In this document: positions 21,196 to 31,624 of the stretch, in pieces
How positions within the stretch are numbered: position 1 is the first letter of the stretch
How the letters are laid out: every line of letters begins with the position of its first letter
From: Pictodentalium vernedei
Taxonomy: Eukaryota; Mollusca; Scaphopoda; Dentaliida; Dentaliidae
Assembly (NCBI GenBank): GCA_031216915.1
Contig: CM062289.1
Span: forward strand, 64,363,741-64,427,740
Length of the DNA: 64,000 nucleotides
Reading direction: 5' to 3'
Made by a program: the position numbers and the translations under genes
The notes under the pieces: generated by a model
Database searches by the model: none
Told to the model about the DNA's origin: nothing
What the model saw: only the letters and a program-made list of their open reading frames with translations

Positions 21196-21549
21196 TTATT
21201 TATTTATTGGTGTTTAAGTCACATATTTCTGTACAATGGCTAATCATGACCATGACAGTTTTACGGGTGGAGGAAGCCGGAGTATCCGGAGAGAACCACC
21301 GAGCAACGGCGAGCAACTGTCAGCTCCCCAACATACCAACTCCACACAAGCAGGATTACCATTGGTTGAAGACAGGTGCACCATCGACGTGCAGTACGCC
21401 TTAGTACACAACGCCACCCTGCCCCCCAAGTGAGCAATGGGGGTGAAGTGTCTTGGTCAAGGACACAACGCGGTTGCCGCAGGTGGGATTCGAACCGAGG
21501 ACCTCTCGGATTACATCCTGCACCTCTACCTTCTGAGCCACCGCGCCCC
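21196..21549 (-). mobile_element. SINE, full-length, head variant A
   Basis: Again 354 bp, flanked by the 13-bp duplication AACACATTCCTTA (21,183-21,195 and 21,550-21,562). Inserted in the integrase relic between the zinc-binding and catalytic parts. Confidence 0.93.
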
Positions 21550-22139
21550 AACACATTCCTTAAGAACTACGTTTGACAATCTGTCGAATACGTGAAATCC
21601 AAAACCTTTGGCAAATACTTGATACTGTTTGATTTACACCTGCAAGAAGGCACAAAGCATGGAAATATCTGATGATCAAAACTGTTAGATGATGATTTGT
21701 GGGTAACAAGATTGGAAGTTTTGTTAAATAACTAATGGCAGAATTTCCAATACGATCACGAGTACGAATCACATTGGCATCATCTATCAATAATTGGAAC
21801 AGAGTGATCATGAGTTGTGAATGAGTTGAGGTTTTGTCCTTCAGAATATCAAACATATTTGCATTACAACACTTTGATACTGCTTTATAGGATACAGTTC
21901 TGCACTGCTAAGTTCATTGATTGATAATGGACCCATTTCACGAGCAAACTCCCGTTTTCTTGTGTTGGAGACAAAATGGAGAACAAATGCAGTGACACTT
22001 CACAGCTTGAAGAACGAGGAAAACTGTGATTCATTAATCACATGCTCTGGTGAACTGTCATTTCTTCTACGAATAGGGTTGTCCATAACCACCAGTGACT
22101 GTTCAATGTCATTAAAGGATTCTGATCATTAACCAGACT

Positions 22140-22690
22140 TATCATAAGTTTGAAGTTATTGAGGTCATATCTGTTTTCTCTAAATTGTTGGCGTTTTTAC
22201 AACTCCGATTCTCCATATGCCACATTTCGAAGTTGCAGCATATGTTGTGGGCACATACCAGTCTCCCCCTACCTGGCAACTATGGCGCTTAGCGTAACAT
22301 CTTCAAATATACCTTGATATACCTTGACACTGCCAGTGATACTTAAAGATAAATACCGAGCACCTCTGACTCAGTATAAGCTCTTGCCCTTATGGAACCT
22401 TCTAGGGACAGCACCACCACGACCCTTGAGGACATGTCGATCCTAACTGCAAAACCCTGACATTATAGTTGGCACCGTCATGCTACCAAGGTGCAATTCA
22501 GTACCAACTTGTAGTATTTTCTCCGTCAACTGTAGAGTTAATATGCGTGATAAGTATCATACCACTATGGTCCCTCAACTTGAAATGAGGCCCTTGGTTG
22601 ACGGCCATTACTAATGGCGTTATAAATACATGCAAGTATCAGACCGATACCGATAAACAATTACCGACAATTGGGCCATCAGTACAATTG
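22140..22690. other. No recognised feature
   Basis: Unassigned sequence between the BEL/Pao relic and the next MITE. No motif or repeat was recognised. Confidence 0.45.
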
Positions 22691-22698
22691 GCCATATA

Positions 22699-22927
22699 CA
22701 GTACGTGGAGAGTGGATTGTAACTAAATCACCCGCGGAGTGGAGTTATCACTCGAGCTATAAATTTCAAATTTTGTACATATCGACAAACAACACAAGCA
22801 ATGTTTCAGCCAATGGACCTGAAACTTTACTTGTGCTGTTTATGTCTTGCAACAAATTTGGAATTATTGCTTGGGTGGAATCTCCACTCTGCGGGTGACT
22901 TAGTGATAATACACTCTCCACGTACAG
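22699..22927. mobile_element. TA-target MITE family 1, copy 4, hairpin half deleted
   Basis: Ends CAGTACGTGG and CCACGTACAG flanked by TA. After CCAATGGACCT the element jumps to GAAACTTTACTTGTG, so most of the hairpin is gone and the element is 229 bp instead of about 257. Confidence 0.88.
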
Positions 22928-22984
22928 TACACTCACAGAAACTGAGTTTGGGTTACAGTAGTCATGTAAATAACATCTCGTGTG

Positions 22985-23515
22985 ATTACAGTTGTAAGTA
23001 CACTTTTGGAGGAAACGACCTTTACACGATTTCAGCGTACTGTCGAATCGACAAACATTTCATTGTTGAATATCTTCTCTCTGATAATTGTAAATAAATG
23101 CCGTTTAAACTAAATAAAAGACTTCGAACTCCAGACTCGGAGAAAGAACAGTTTACCATTTCGTCCATAATGTGTTAAAAACGCCCCAAGAAAATGCACG
23201 AAAAAGAAATAAACTTCCATTTTAAATACCATGATGGAAATCAGTCACATGACGGTCTGTAACCATATAAGGCAAATCGTGAACTTGGGCAAAATATTGT
23301 TTTCAAAGATCTAAGAACTGAAGAAACGGCACATACTTCTCAAATTTGCAAGGCGATGGGACTGATCTGACGAGAACCAGTTACCGCGACGCCACCCCCC
23401 CCCCCCCCCCCCTCCCCAAGTCTGTACTAGAAAGATTGCAAAATACACCATTCAGTTATTTTAAGGTAGTTTTTTGTAAAAGTTTGGTCCCTTGCTTATG
23501 CCATAGCAGACTTAC
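22985..23515. mobile_element. Broken GGGG-end transposon copy, left piece
   Basis: The strings AGACTCGGAGAAAG, GGAAATCAGTCACATGA and CTTATGCCATAGCAGACTT match the interior of the element at 9,836-12,981 (e.g. near 10,103 and 12,785). The piece stops at the Gypsy 5' LTR and resumes at 31,839, so the Gypsy element inserted into it. A run of about 20 C lies at 23,395-23,414. Confidence 0.6.
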
Positions 23516-23516
23516 T

Positions 23517-23729
23517 CTAGTGAACTGAACCCAGCACTGTTGGGACTTTGATATTTGCGGCCAATGAGTGGAGTTGTCTTCCTTAGACTGTGTAATCTTC
23601 CGTTGTGTCAATGCGCAAGTAACGCTGCACATTCCTGTCTCGACCCTTGTTTTGGTCGCCATGAAAAAGAATGAGAAAGTTTATGCTGTTTTGGTTAATA
23701 TAAATGGCATAAAATGCCGAATACATAAC
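23517..23729 (+). repeat. Gypsy 5' LTR
   Basis: TAGTGAACTGAACCCAG to GCCGAATACATAAC, about 213 bp, matching 31,625-31,838 with differences at roughly one position in eight to ten by eye. Just downstream TTGGCGACGAGTTGG is the expected position of the primer-binding site. Confidence 0.85.
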
Positions 23730-23870
23730 CTAATTTGGCGACGAGTTGGCCATCAGGGACCACAACTATGAACAAATTGAAATAGCACACAGATGGAAGC
23801 AAAGACTGTCACATTATGATTGGAATGGCTCAATCAACATAACCACCAAAAAAATTGTCAAAAGAAAAAA

Positions 23871-24410
23871 ATGGCCACTTTGTTGGGCAAAATTGAAAAG
23901 GTCGACCTGGAAAAGGACAGTTTCACAAATTGGCAACAGCGGCTCAAGCAATTTTTTATCGCTAACGATAATACCGATACGAAAAAGACTGCAGTATTGC
24001 TTAGTGCGATAGGTCCCAAAGGATACGGACTCTTGAAAAATGTATTAGCTCCCAAATTACCAAGTGAAGAAGGTTGTGACAATTTAATTGGTGTTTTATC
24101 CAGACACAGTGACCCAAAGCCACTCGTAGTTGCTGCTCGACTTAAATTTTGGAAACACGACCAACGTCAAGATGAAATTGTTGCTCAGTTTTTTGGCTGA
24201 ATTGAAGAAATTGTCACAATAATGTGAATTTGAGGTATTCCTGGAAGAGGCACTTCGTGACCGTTTTGTAAGTGGGCTGCATAGTGAAATAATTCAACGA
24301 AAATTGCTCAGTGAAGTTCTGTTAACTTTCCGAAGAGCTACTGACATTGCTACTGCTATGAAAATGGCCGAAAGAGATAGTATAAACTTCGGAGAACTTC
24401 AACTCAAATT
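23871..24410 (+). pseudogene. Gypsy gag (capsid region), frameshifted
   Basis: The ATG at 23,871 opens a 110-codon frame ending at TGA 24,198-24,200. It contains TNWQQRLKQFFIAND, VLLSAIGPKGYGLL and RHSDPKPLVVAARLKFWKHD, the retrotransposon capsid (Gag) fold region with the characteristic YDPKP-type motif (here SDPKP). The remaining capsid sequence (EEALRDRFVSGL, then FRRATDIA) continues in other frames to about 24,405 before the TTAA-MITE. Not functional. Confidence 0.85.
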
Positions 24411-24412
24411 AG

Positions 24413-25023
24413 CCCTTTACCTAACATGAAAAGCAGACGACACTTGAATATTTATTTATTTATGTATTTATTGGTGTTTAAGGTCACAAATTTCTGCACA
24501 ATGGCTTATCATGACCATGACCGTTTTACGGGTGTAGGAAGCCGGAGTACCCGGATAGAACCACCGAGCAACGGCGAGCAACTGTCAGCTCCCCAACATA
24601 CCAACTCCACACAAGCAGGGTTAGCATTGGTTGAAGACAGGGGCAACATCGACGTGCAGTACGCCTTAGTACACAACGCCACCGTGCCCCCACGTGGGCA
24701 GTGGGGGTGAAGTGTCTTGCCCAAGGACACAACGCGGTTGCCGCAGGTGGGATTCGAACCGAGGGCCTCTCGGCTTGCAGCCTGCACCTCTACCTACTGA
24801 GCCACCGCGCCCCCAGACGACACTTGAATACAAAATTATTGAATAACTAATGTTTTTCATTTTATGCGTCAAAAACATAGCTTATAACCCTCATTGGAAC
24901 AAGCTCAAAGAGCTCGTTCCAATCAGGGGTCATAAGCTACGTTTTTGACGCAAAAAATGAAAATTGAATGGCATTTTTGTGAATAACGCAGGCCGGGTTT
25001 CAGCCCTTATGTTGGGTAAAGGG
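24413..25023. mobile_element. TTAA-target MITE with nested SINE
   Basis: CCCTTTACC to GGTAAAGGG; right flank TTAA, left flank TTAG (mutated). The SINE at 24,451-24,815 splits its left side. The hairpin around GGAACAAGCTCAAAGAGCTC is at 24,880-24,935. Confidence 0.88.
24451..24815 (-). mobile_element. SINE, full-length, head variant A, nested in MITE
   Basis: A perfect 15-bp target duplication GACGACACTTGAATA (24,436-24,450 and 24,816-24,830) is drawn from the MITE itself. The tail is at the left and the tRNA-like head (B-box GGTTCGAATCCC inverted) at the right. Confidence 0.95.
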
Positions 25024-25029
25024 TTAAAT

Positions 25030-25770
25030 CTGAAATTACAATAGTCGAACATGATAAATTTATGGCTACTGATAATAATTATAAGTCCAAAAGAACGCAA
25101 CTATTTTCTAATAGAAATGACAGTTTGCTGTGTTATAGGTATAAAATGGGAGCGCGGTGGCTCATTGGTAGACTGTTGGACTTCTATACTGGAGGTCCCG
25201 AGTTCGATCCCCGTCCGGGACGACCCGCGTTGTGTCCTTGGGCAAGGCACTTTATCCCCGTTGCCTACATGGGGGCACGATGACGCCGTGTACTAAGGCG
25301 TATTGCACGTCGACGTTGCACATGTCTCCAACCGCTGTAACCCTGATTGAGCGGAGCTTGAACAGAGTTAGAATGTTGAGGAGCTGACAGTTGCTCGTCG
25401 TTGCTCGGTGGTTCTCTCCGGGTACTCCGGCTTCCTCCACCCGTAAAACTGTCACGGTCACGATTAGCAATTGTGCATAAGTATGTGACCTTACACCCCA
25501 ATAAATAAATAATAATACAATATAGGTATAATAAGGGCAACCACAAGCCCTCTGAATGTAAATATGGGAATTATAAGTTTAATAATTGTTTAAAACATGG
25601 TCATCGTGCTGTGGCGTGTAGATTAAAGAAACGTGTAACTCGATATGTCGATCACGATGAAACTTTTGATTTGGGTGGAAGCTTAGAAAACATTTCTAAT
25701 GATGTAGATGAGCTACATGTGTTTCATTTAAAGTCTAAAGACCCCTATATTATAACAACAAATGTTTCAA
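25030..25770 (+). pseudogene. Gypsy gag C-terminus, zinc-knuckle region
   Basis: After the MITE the gag frame resumes. A CCHC knuckle begins in TGCTGTGTTATAGG, is interrupted by the SINE at 25,151-25,520, and ends NKGNHKPSEC; its second Cys now reads Tyr. A second knuckle (NNCLKHGHRAVAC) has lost its first Cys. Two CCHC motifs are usual for nucleic-acid-binding nucleocapsids of this group. The following KDPYIITTNVSN lies just upstream of the protease before the unknown insert. Confidence 0.75.
25151..25520 (+). mobile_element. SINE, full-length, head variant B
   Basis: The head AGCGCGGTGGCTCATTGG with GAGTTCGATCCCCGTCC differs from variants A and C, while the body and AATAAATAAATAAT tail are shared. 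The flanking duplication TATAGGTATAA (25,134-25,144 and 25,521-25,531) may extend imperfectly to 17 bp. Confidence 0.9.
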
Positions 25771-25774
25771 ATCA

Positions 25775-26470
25775 AGTTGTCCATATATTCCGATAAATTC
25801 TGTCTTTTGGTTGGTCAGAATGCCTTGGACAAATAGCCATGGCAAAGGATGCGCCCAGCATCCAAGGTATATGAGAGCGTGCAACATCCAGGGTACAAGC
25901 GCAAACGAAACATCGGGGGAGTATGGTTTAAACGAACGCTTTCCACTTTTGCTCGCCTCGAAATAAAAATTCGAACTAACAAATCCGAAAATAGTCACAA
26001 ATATCATCAGATTTCCGATAATACAATCATAAAAATAAAATAAGAGCAAATTATTCGTCCCCTGAGTACCAATGTGTTCTATGTGCCAGTAGGCACATAG
26101 AACACATTGGAACTCCAGGGACGATATGTCAACAAAATACTGTTTATTCGTTTCCTTAACGACCCAAGCGATGTAACTATATCTGTTGTCTTCTACGATT
26201 ATAAAAACAAAATTATTATCACGAATTTGGTCCAAATAATATAATTGTTGAACTGAGAAATGCGTCCACAAATTTATTTCCACTAAGTTGTATTGTGTTT
26301 CAAACGGGACAAAACGTTATCCCCGCCAACATGTATGGTATATGGAGATTTAGTACCTGGATGTCTCATTTAAACACATCGCATGTCTCATTTAAACACC
26401 TCGCCTGCAGCTCGGTGTTTAAAAACCGATATCCAGGTATTAAATCTCCATATTCCGTACATGTTGGCGG
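25775..26470. mobile_element. Unknown insertion with two hairpins, within Gypsy
   Basis: The Gypsy frame is interrupted just upstream of the protease by about 700 bp. It holds a hairpin at 26,057-26,123 (19-bp perfect inner arms, CCAATGTGTTCTATGTGCC) and a larger one at 26,319-26,475 (CGCCAACATGTATGG and its inverse CCGTACATGTTGGCGG). No transposase or clear ends. Confidence 0.55.
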
Positions 26471-26471
26471 A

Positions 26472-26715
26472 GATAATTTATAATGTCAATTTTGAAATTG
26501 ATACTGGTTCAAGTATGACAATTATTCCTGAGAGTATTTATCGAGATAAGTTGTCACACATTGAACTTTCGGATAGTAATCACCAGCATTACACTTATTC
26601 TGGTTCCATGTTAGATTTGCTAGCAGAGTGTGATGTACAAGTTTTATATGAAAACACAAAAAGTTTACATTGCCGCATATTATTGCCAAAGTATCAGATC
26701 AATCACCTATTTTAG
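26472..26715 (+). pseudogene. Gypsy aspartic protease
   Basis: NVNFEIDTGSSMTIIPESIY holds the D-T-G catalytic triad of retroviral-type proteases, which work as dimers to cut the polyprotein. A frameshift near 26,690 separates it from the ILGRNWVDKVKLN block that follows at about 26,710. Confidence 0.82.
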
Positions 26716-27462
26716 GCCGAAATTGGGTTGATAAAGTTAAATTAAATTCGCAATCAGTATTTATGACCTTGTCACCTGTTGATAGGCTCGTTAAGAAATA
26801 TAATAAATTATATACTGGATTTGGCCTTATTAAAGGTCATGCTGCTAAAATACATATGTCTAATGATACTATTCCTAGATTTCATAAACCTAGACCAACT
26901 CTTTTTGTTTTGTGAAAGGCTGCAGAACATGAATTATAAGAATTGGAAAAAGAAAATATTATCACCAAAGTGGATAAAAGTGAGTGGAGTGCTCCAAAAG
27001 TGATTTTTAGAAAATCTGATGGAAATATTAGGATATGTGGCGATTATAAGGTAACCATTAATCCACTTATTAGTGTTGAAAAATATCCACTTCCAACTCC
27101 GGAGGAGATATTTATCAACGCTGACAGGTGGAATTGTTTTTACTAAATTGGACTTGTCTCAAGCCTATCAGCAACTGCTTGTCGATCCTGGCTGGCGTCA
27201 GTATTTGACTATTAACACGCATCGTGGATTGTATGGGTATAATCGTCTTCCCTTTGGCGTCAGCAGTGCAAATTCAATATTTCAATGTGTATTTGAACAA
27301 ATCATTCAAGGGATTGGTGGTGTTTGTATATACCAAGATGACATTCTTGTTCAAGGTAAAAATCTTAATGAACACATGTATAGGCTTGAAGAGGTGTTAC
27401 ACAGGCTTTTGATTCATAACGTGACATTACATAAAGCTAAATGTGATTTCTTAAAGTCTTAA
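26716..27462 (+). pseudogene. Gypsy reverse transcriptase
   Basis: Two frames carry the core: SEWSAPKVIFRKSDGNIRIC and GDYKVTINPLI (to a stop near 27,145), then FTKLDLSQAYQQL with the first catalytic Asp, NRLPFGVSSANSIFQ and IYQDDILVQGK with the catalytic Asp pair. A stop after FLKS at 27,460-27,462 precedes the connection domain. At least two frameshifts are present. Confidence 0.88.
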
Positions 27463-27489
27463 GTAAAATATTTCTTGTACACAGTATTG

Positions 27490-28530
27490 ACAAAAAAGGT
27501 ATCTGCCCAGACCCCGAAAAGGTCAAGGCAATTTTGAACACACCAAAGCCAACAAATAAAACTCAGTTAAGGTCATTTCTTGGCATCATTCAGTATTACA
27601 GAAATTTTTTAGAGAATTTATCAAGTGAACTTGAACAATTGAATAATCTTTTGAAAGATACTGTTGGTTGGAAATGGACTGAACAATGCAATTCCGCCTT
27701 TGAATTGGCAAAAAAAGAATTGTCATCAGATACAGCCTTAACTCATTATGACCATCATCGCCCACTTATGTTGGCTTCGGATGCAAGATCATATGTTGTG
27801 GGTGCAGTGATTTCACATGTCATGGATGATGAGACAGAACGCCCCATTGCATATGCTTCACGAACGTTAACTGATAATGAAAAGAATTATTCTCAACTTG
27901 AGAAAGAGGCCTTAAGCATAATATTTGGTGTCAACCCTTTACCTAACGTAACGGCCAAAACCGGCCAGCGCTATTCTAAAAAAATCGCCAATTAATTTTC
28001 ATTATTTTCTTCATTTTTTGTCTCAAAAACATAGGTTATGACCCCCTCGTTGGAACGAGCTCGTTCCAGCGAGGGGTCATAACCTATGTTTTTGAGACAA
28101 AAATGAAAAAATTTTGTTATTCAAGAATTATTTTTGCAAGTGTTGTCTGCTTCTCAGATTAGGTAAAGGGTTAAAAGATTCCATCAGTATCTTTTTGGAA
28201 GAAAATTTACATTAGTGACTGATCATCGACCGTTAATAACTATATTACATGCTCAAAAAGGAATTCCAACTTTAGCAGCCGCAAGATTGCAACGGTGGGC
28301 ACTACTATTGGCATCACATCAGTATGATATTGAATATGAAAGCACTTGCCAACATTTGAATGCCGATGCGCTTTCACGTTTACTGTCCGAAAAAGCTCCA
28401 AACTTGGATGAAGAAAGTAACATTTTTAAAATAGACTCTTTCAGTGATATTCCATTAACATCAAATCAAGTTAAAACTGCTACACTGAAAGACCCAATAT
28501 TATTTCGTGTATTGGAATATACAAAATAAA
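27490..28530 (+). pseudogene. Gypsy RT connection and RNase H
   Basis: KPTNKTQLRSFLGIIQYYRN is the connection; LMLASDARSYVVGAVISH holds an RNase H Asp, ERPIAYASRTL and NYSQLEKEALSIIFG follow. A TTAA-MITE at 27,935-28,170 then interrupts. The frame resumes near 28,175 with VTDHRPLITIL and LNADALSR. It runs to a TAA at 28,527-28,529 at the edge of the nested LINE. Confidence 0.88.
27935..28170. mobile_element. TTAA-target MITE in RNase H
   Basis: CCCTTTACC to GGTAAAGGG; right flank TTAA, left flank TCAA (mutated from TTAA). Removing it brings the RNase H frame together at a single TTAA, which confirms the target duplication. Central palindrome GAACGAGCTCGTTC. Confidence 0.9.
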
Positions 28531-29591
28531 CCATTGGTGTTCTGCCAACAAACTAGCCCTCAACCCTGCTAAAACCAAATATATGCTACTTCATCCACAA
28601 TATAATTCGTATGCTGTAAACGTTATTAAACTATTTCGAAACAATACAAATATTGAGCCAGTTGGTAACGAGTAAGAACAAACAACTATAAAATGTCTTG
28701 GCGTACATATGGATGAAAATATGAAAATTAAAGAGCACATTTCTGTGGTGTGCTCAAGAATAGCAAGTACAATTTTTGTACTAAATAGGGCAAAGAAATT
28801 CTTGCCCACGAAAGTAAAGAACATTTTATACTTCTCACTGATTCATTGTCATCTTATATATGGTATCCAGGTCTGGGGCCATTCGACCTACACCAGTAGA
28901 ATTCTAAAACTACAAAAAAGCTGTCCGGGTCATAACAAAAAAAAATCATATCCCTTTCAGAGACTGTGACATTCTGAAATTCAGTGATCTCTACAGCCTT
29001 CACGTTTCCCTCTTCATGCACGACTGGGCGAACAAAAAACTCCCCATGTCATTTGATGATACCTTTCAAGTATACAGAAACCCCTCAGGAATGAATACAA
29101 GGCAAATCGGTAAATTAGATACCCGCAAACCAAGAACACGGTTCTCTGCTGTGTTGCCTTTACACTCCTTCTCAAGAACCTGGAATAACACAAACCCACA
29201 AATCCAACAATTAAATATACCCACATTTAAAAAAGTCCTTAATTGATAAAGCTTTGAATAATTATTCCCGTCCTAACTCCAAATGTGACAACCCACTGTG
29301 TCCCGACTGTGTCATCCGCCAGCCATATCCACTGGTATCTCATCCTCGTCTTCCCGCCACTTAATCCTCAAATACATTGTAGCCCCCCTTGAATCAGAAA
29401 TAAAAGATCGGACAACCCCGTTTTGAGGAAAACTTGATATCTTTCTTTTTTATGAGAATGGCAGGAAGACAGCCTTATAGGCTATGCCATTTCCATGCTG
29501 TATACTAGCTTATGTTTCTGTTTGTTGTAATGCTATTTTGTAATCAATGTTCTAGTAGTATATTGCAAAATAAAGATCTATCTATCTATAA
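28527..29591 (+). pseudogene. LINE fragment: RT C-terminal region, 3' UTR and ATCT tail
   Basis: A 5'-truncated jockey/CR1/Rex-type LINE inserted between RNase H and integrase of the Gypsy element. HWCSANKLALNPAKTKYM opens it, followed in other frames by CLGVHMDENMKIKEHI, YGIQVWGHSTY and SRTWNN, the usual order downstream of the catalytic core. The frame ends at TGA 29,244-29,246. A 3' UTR then runs to a tail of CTATCTATCTATA. Frameshifts at about 28,670 and 28,920. Confidence 0.8.
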
Positions 29592-30363
29592 TGAATGGTT
29601 GGCCAACACTCATCAGTAAAGAATTTAAACCATATTATCATCGTCAAAATGAGTTATCAGTTGAACAGTATTGTGTGTTAAGGTATATTCGAGTAATAAT
29701 ACCTAAAGTCTTACAGGACAGAGTGTTATCATTGTTACATGAAGAGCACATGGGTATAGTTAGAACAAAAGCTATGGCTAGAAGAAATATTTGGTGGCCA
29801 AGATTAGATTCGGACATTGAAACAGTGATTAGAAATTGTAGTATATGTGCACTTTCAAGACACCTACATCTCCACTGCATCCATGGAAATGGGCGACACA
29901 TGCGGTCGAGAGAGTACATGTGGATTTTTGTGAACTGAATAAGTAAAATTATCTTTTATTGATTGACTCGTATTCTAAATGACTGGAAGTAATTCCCATG
30001 AAATCAGTTACTACTTCTAGAACTACTGAAGTGCTTAGGCACATATTTGTAACATTTGGATTATCTCAAGAACTTTGTTCAGTTTCTGAATTCATGTTAC
30101 GCAATGGTATTAAACATACCAGAACACCAACTTATCACCCCATATCCAATGGTGCAGTTGAACGTATGGTACAAGTATTTAAGCAAACTATGAAGACAAA
30201 TCGATTTAAAAGGCTTTCATTGAATCATCAAGTCGACAATTTTCTGCTGTCATATAGAACTACGCCACATACTTTAACTGGTCAATCTCCAGCTGAGCTG
30301 TTTTTGAAAAGTCAAGTTACGATCAAAGCTTACATTGTTGAAACCAAATGCTGTTCAAGCTAA
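29591..30363 (+). pseudogene. Gypsy integrase, catalytic Asp lost
   Basis: HEEHMGIVRTKAMARRNIWW with CSIC forms the His2Cys2 zinc-binding domain. The core begins with the VDF Asp near 29,925 but is followed by stops (near 29,937 and 29,980). The second Asp region, normally S-D-N-G, now reads CSVSEF, so that residue is missing. HPISNGAVERMVQVFK keeps the catalytic Glu. Stops and the lost Asp make it inactive. Confidence 0.88.
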
Positions 30364-30421
30364 ACAGCAACTTCAATGTGAACATTGTGATAACAAGTAA
30401 CCAAAACTTCGAATATTTAAC

Positions 30422-30753
30422 GTGGGTGACGTTGTGCTTGTACTTGATTTTCGTGGGTCCATAAAATGGTTAAAGGGCACAATTATGCAGAAATTCAAGG
30501 ACTTAGGTTATATTGTTCAGACTCGGGACAAGGTCGGCAGATTCATGTTGATCGCGTTATTTTTGCTGGTCAAATTGATCATGAACCACAATTTTCTAGT
30601 GAAGATTTATTAGGCTCACAGAGTTATTCGTCTACTTTCATAGATTTGCCTACTCAAGAGCCGAATATTGAAAGAGATAATAAAAGTCAACCAAACACAG
30701 ATTCTGATTTGGCGGCATCGACGGGAACTCGACCCGTGAACCATTTGAACTAG
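30422..30753 (+). pseudogene. Gypsy integrase C-terminal domain
   Basis: Starting at VGDVVLVLDF, with GSIKWLKGTIMQKF, the segment resembles the SH3-like C-terminal domain of Gypsy integrases, then an acidic, Ser-rich tail ending GTRPVNHLN. A frameshift near 30,540 splits it. Confidence 0.75.
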
Positions 30754-30850
30754 AGTGTTGTGTTGTAACGACTCCAGAGTTGAAATTATATCCTGAACAT
30801 AATGTGAGTTCAGCGGCCCCCAAGTCAAAGGACATAGGTTCACCTGTTTC

Positions 30851-30904
30851 TTTAAGAAATAACTGTTGTTTTCCTTCGAAGGAAAACAACAGTTATTTCT
30901 TAAA
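30851..30904. repeat. Perfect 54-bp palindrome
   Basis: Two 27-bp halves are exact inverse copies with no loop, centred on CCTTCGAAGG. It lies between the integrase C-terminus and the 3' LTR of the Gypsy element. No function can be assigned. Confidence 0.95.
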
Positions 30905-31624
30905 ATTTAATCCGGCGGTAATATTAAAATATAAAAACTATGTGTATGTGAACGAAAAACTTTTAATTTTCGCAAAAGACAACAGTCAAACTCAGGAAAG
31001 TGAGCCACAAACAGGTCACGTCAATCATTGTCAAATTGTTTGTTGTTTTGATTTTCGATCGCAGACGACAGATATTTAGCAAGTCACGTAACAATATCAT
31101 TAAAAACATTTTTTTTTTAAGTTCCCCCAAAATCATGTTCGGATGTATGATCTTTTATTTGTCTCCCACTTCGGTATATTTTATTAAACTCAATTGTTCC
31201 CGAGAAATTATCATTATAGTCTCGCTGACTGGAGGCGATGAAAAATCGATCATTGATCTTTGTTTACAAGCTTGTTATCAGTCTGCCGTCACGCCCTCAC
31301 GGTGACAATTGGATTGAGTGGGCGGGGCTTCCAGAGTCTTCAAAGTTGGACCGGATGTGCGAACGTGTAGACATTCCAAATCATTACGTGATTTGGTTTA
31401 TATGATTTTGACGACTTTCACGCTGTATGCTTTCAACCAATCAAACGCAGAGGCGGGGCAAATGATTAAATTATATACCTGTAGTAGAAAGACGTTATCC
31501 AGTTAGAAAATGTGTACTTCCACAAAGACTTGATTTGTGACTGACGATATCCATGTCTGTCCATTTTTATCTTTATTTATGGATATATTTTTTTATTGTC
31601 CGTTTTGATTGGTGTGGAGAAAAT
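30905..31624. other. Gypsy 3' region before LTR, no coding recognised
   Basis: AT-rich sequence between the palindrome and the 3' LTR. Much of it may be a further insertion, as elements of this group usually have a shorter interval here. No motif was recognised. Confidence 0.45.

Larger units (their letters stand above)
19454..22130 (-). pseudogene. BEL/Pao retrotransposon integrase relic
   Basis: On the minus strand the order is a His/Cys zinc-binding integrase N-terminus (21,560-21,856, with TKLPILLPTNHHLT and RFWISRIRQIVK), the catalytic core (20,635-20,950: GVDFAGPFNV, then HLEIIPDSTAQTF and VKVISDN, carrying the first two catalytic acidic residues), a KWTFIPKRAPWYGGF block, and the DUF5641-type C-terminus (19,454-19,852: DDVVQIHDDCPRLRWKLG and RSVTLRTKNGVTNRPV). 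This is the 3' third of a BEL/Pao polyprotein; gag, protease, reverse transcriptase and LTRs are not seen. Stops, two SINE insertions, a hairpin remnant at about 20,608-20,650 and a local duplication break it. Confidence 0.85.

Noticed and set aside
25151-25230. A tRNA gene
   Set aside because: A-box and B-box-like words are present, but they belong to a SINE head and no complete cloverleaf with a proper acceptor stem was found.
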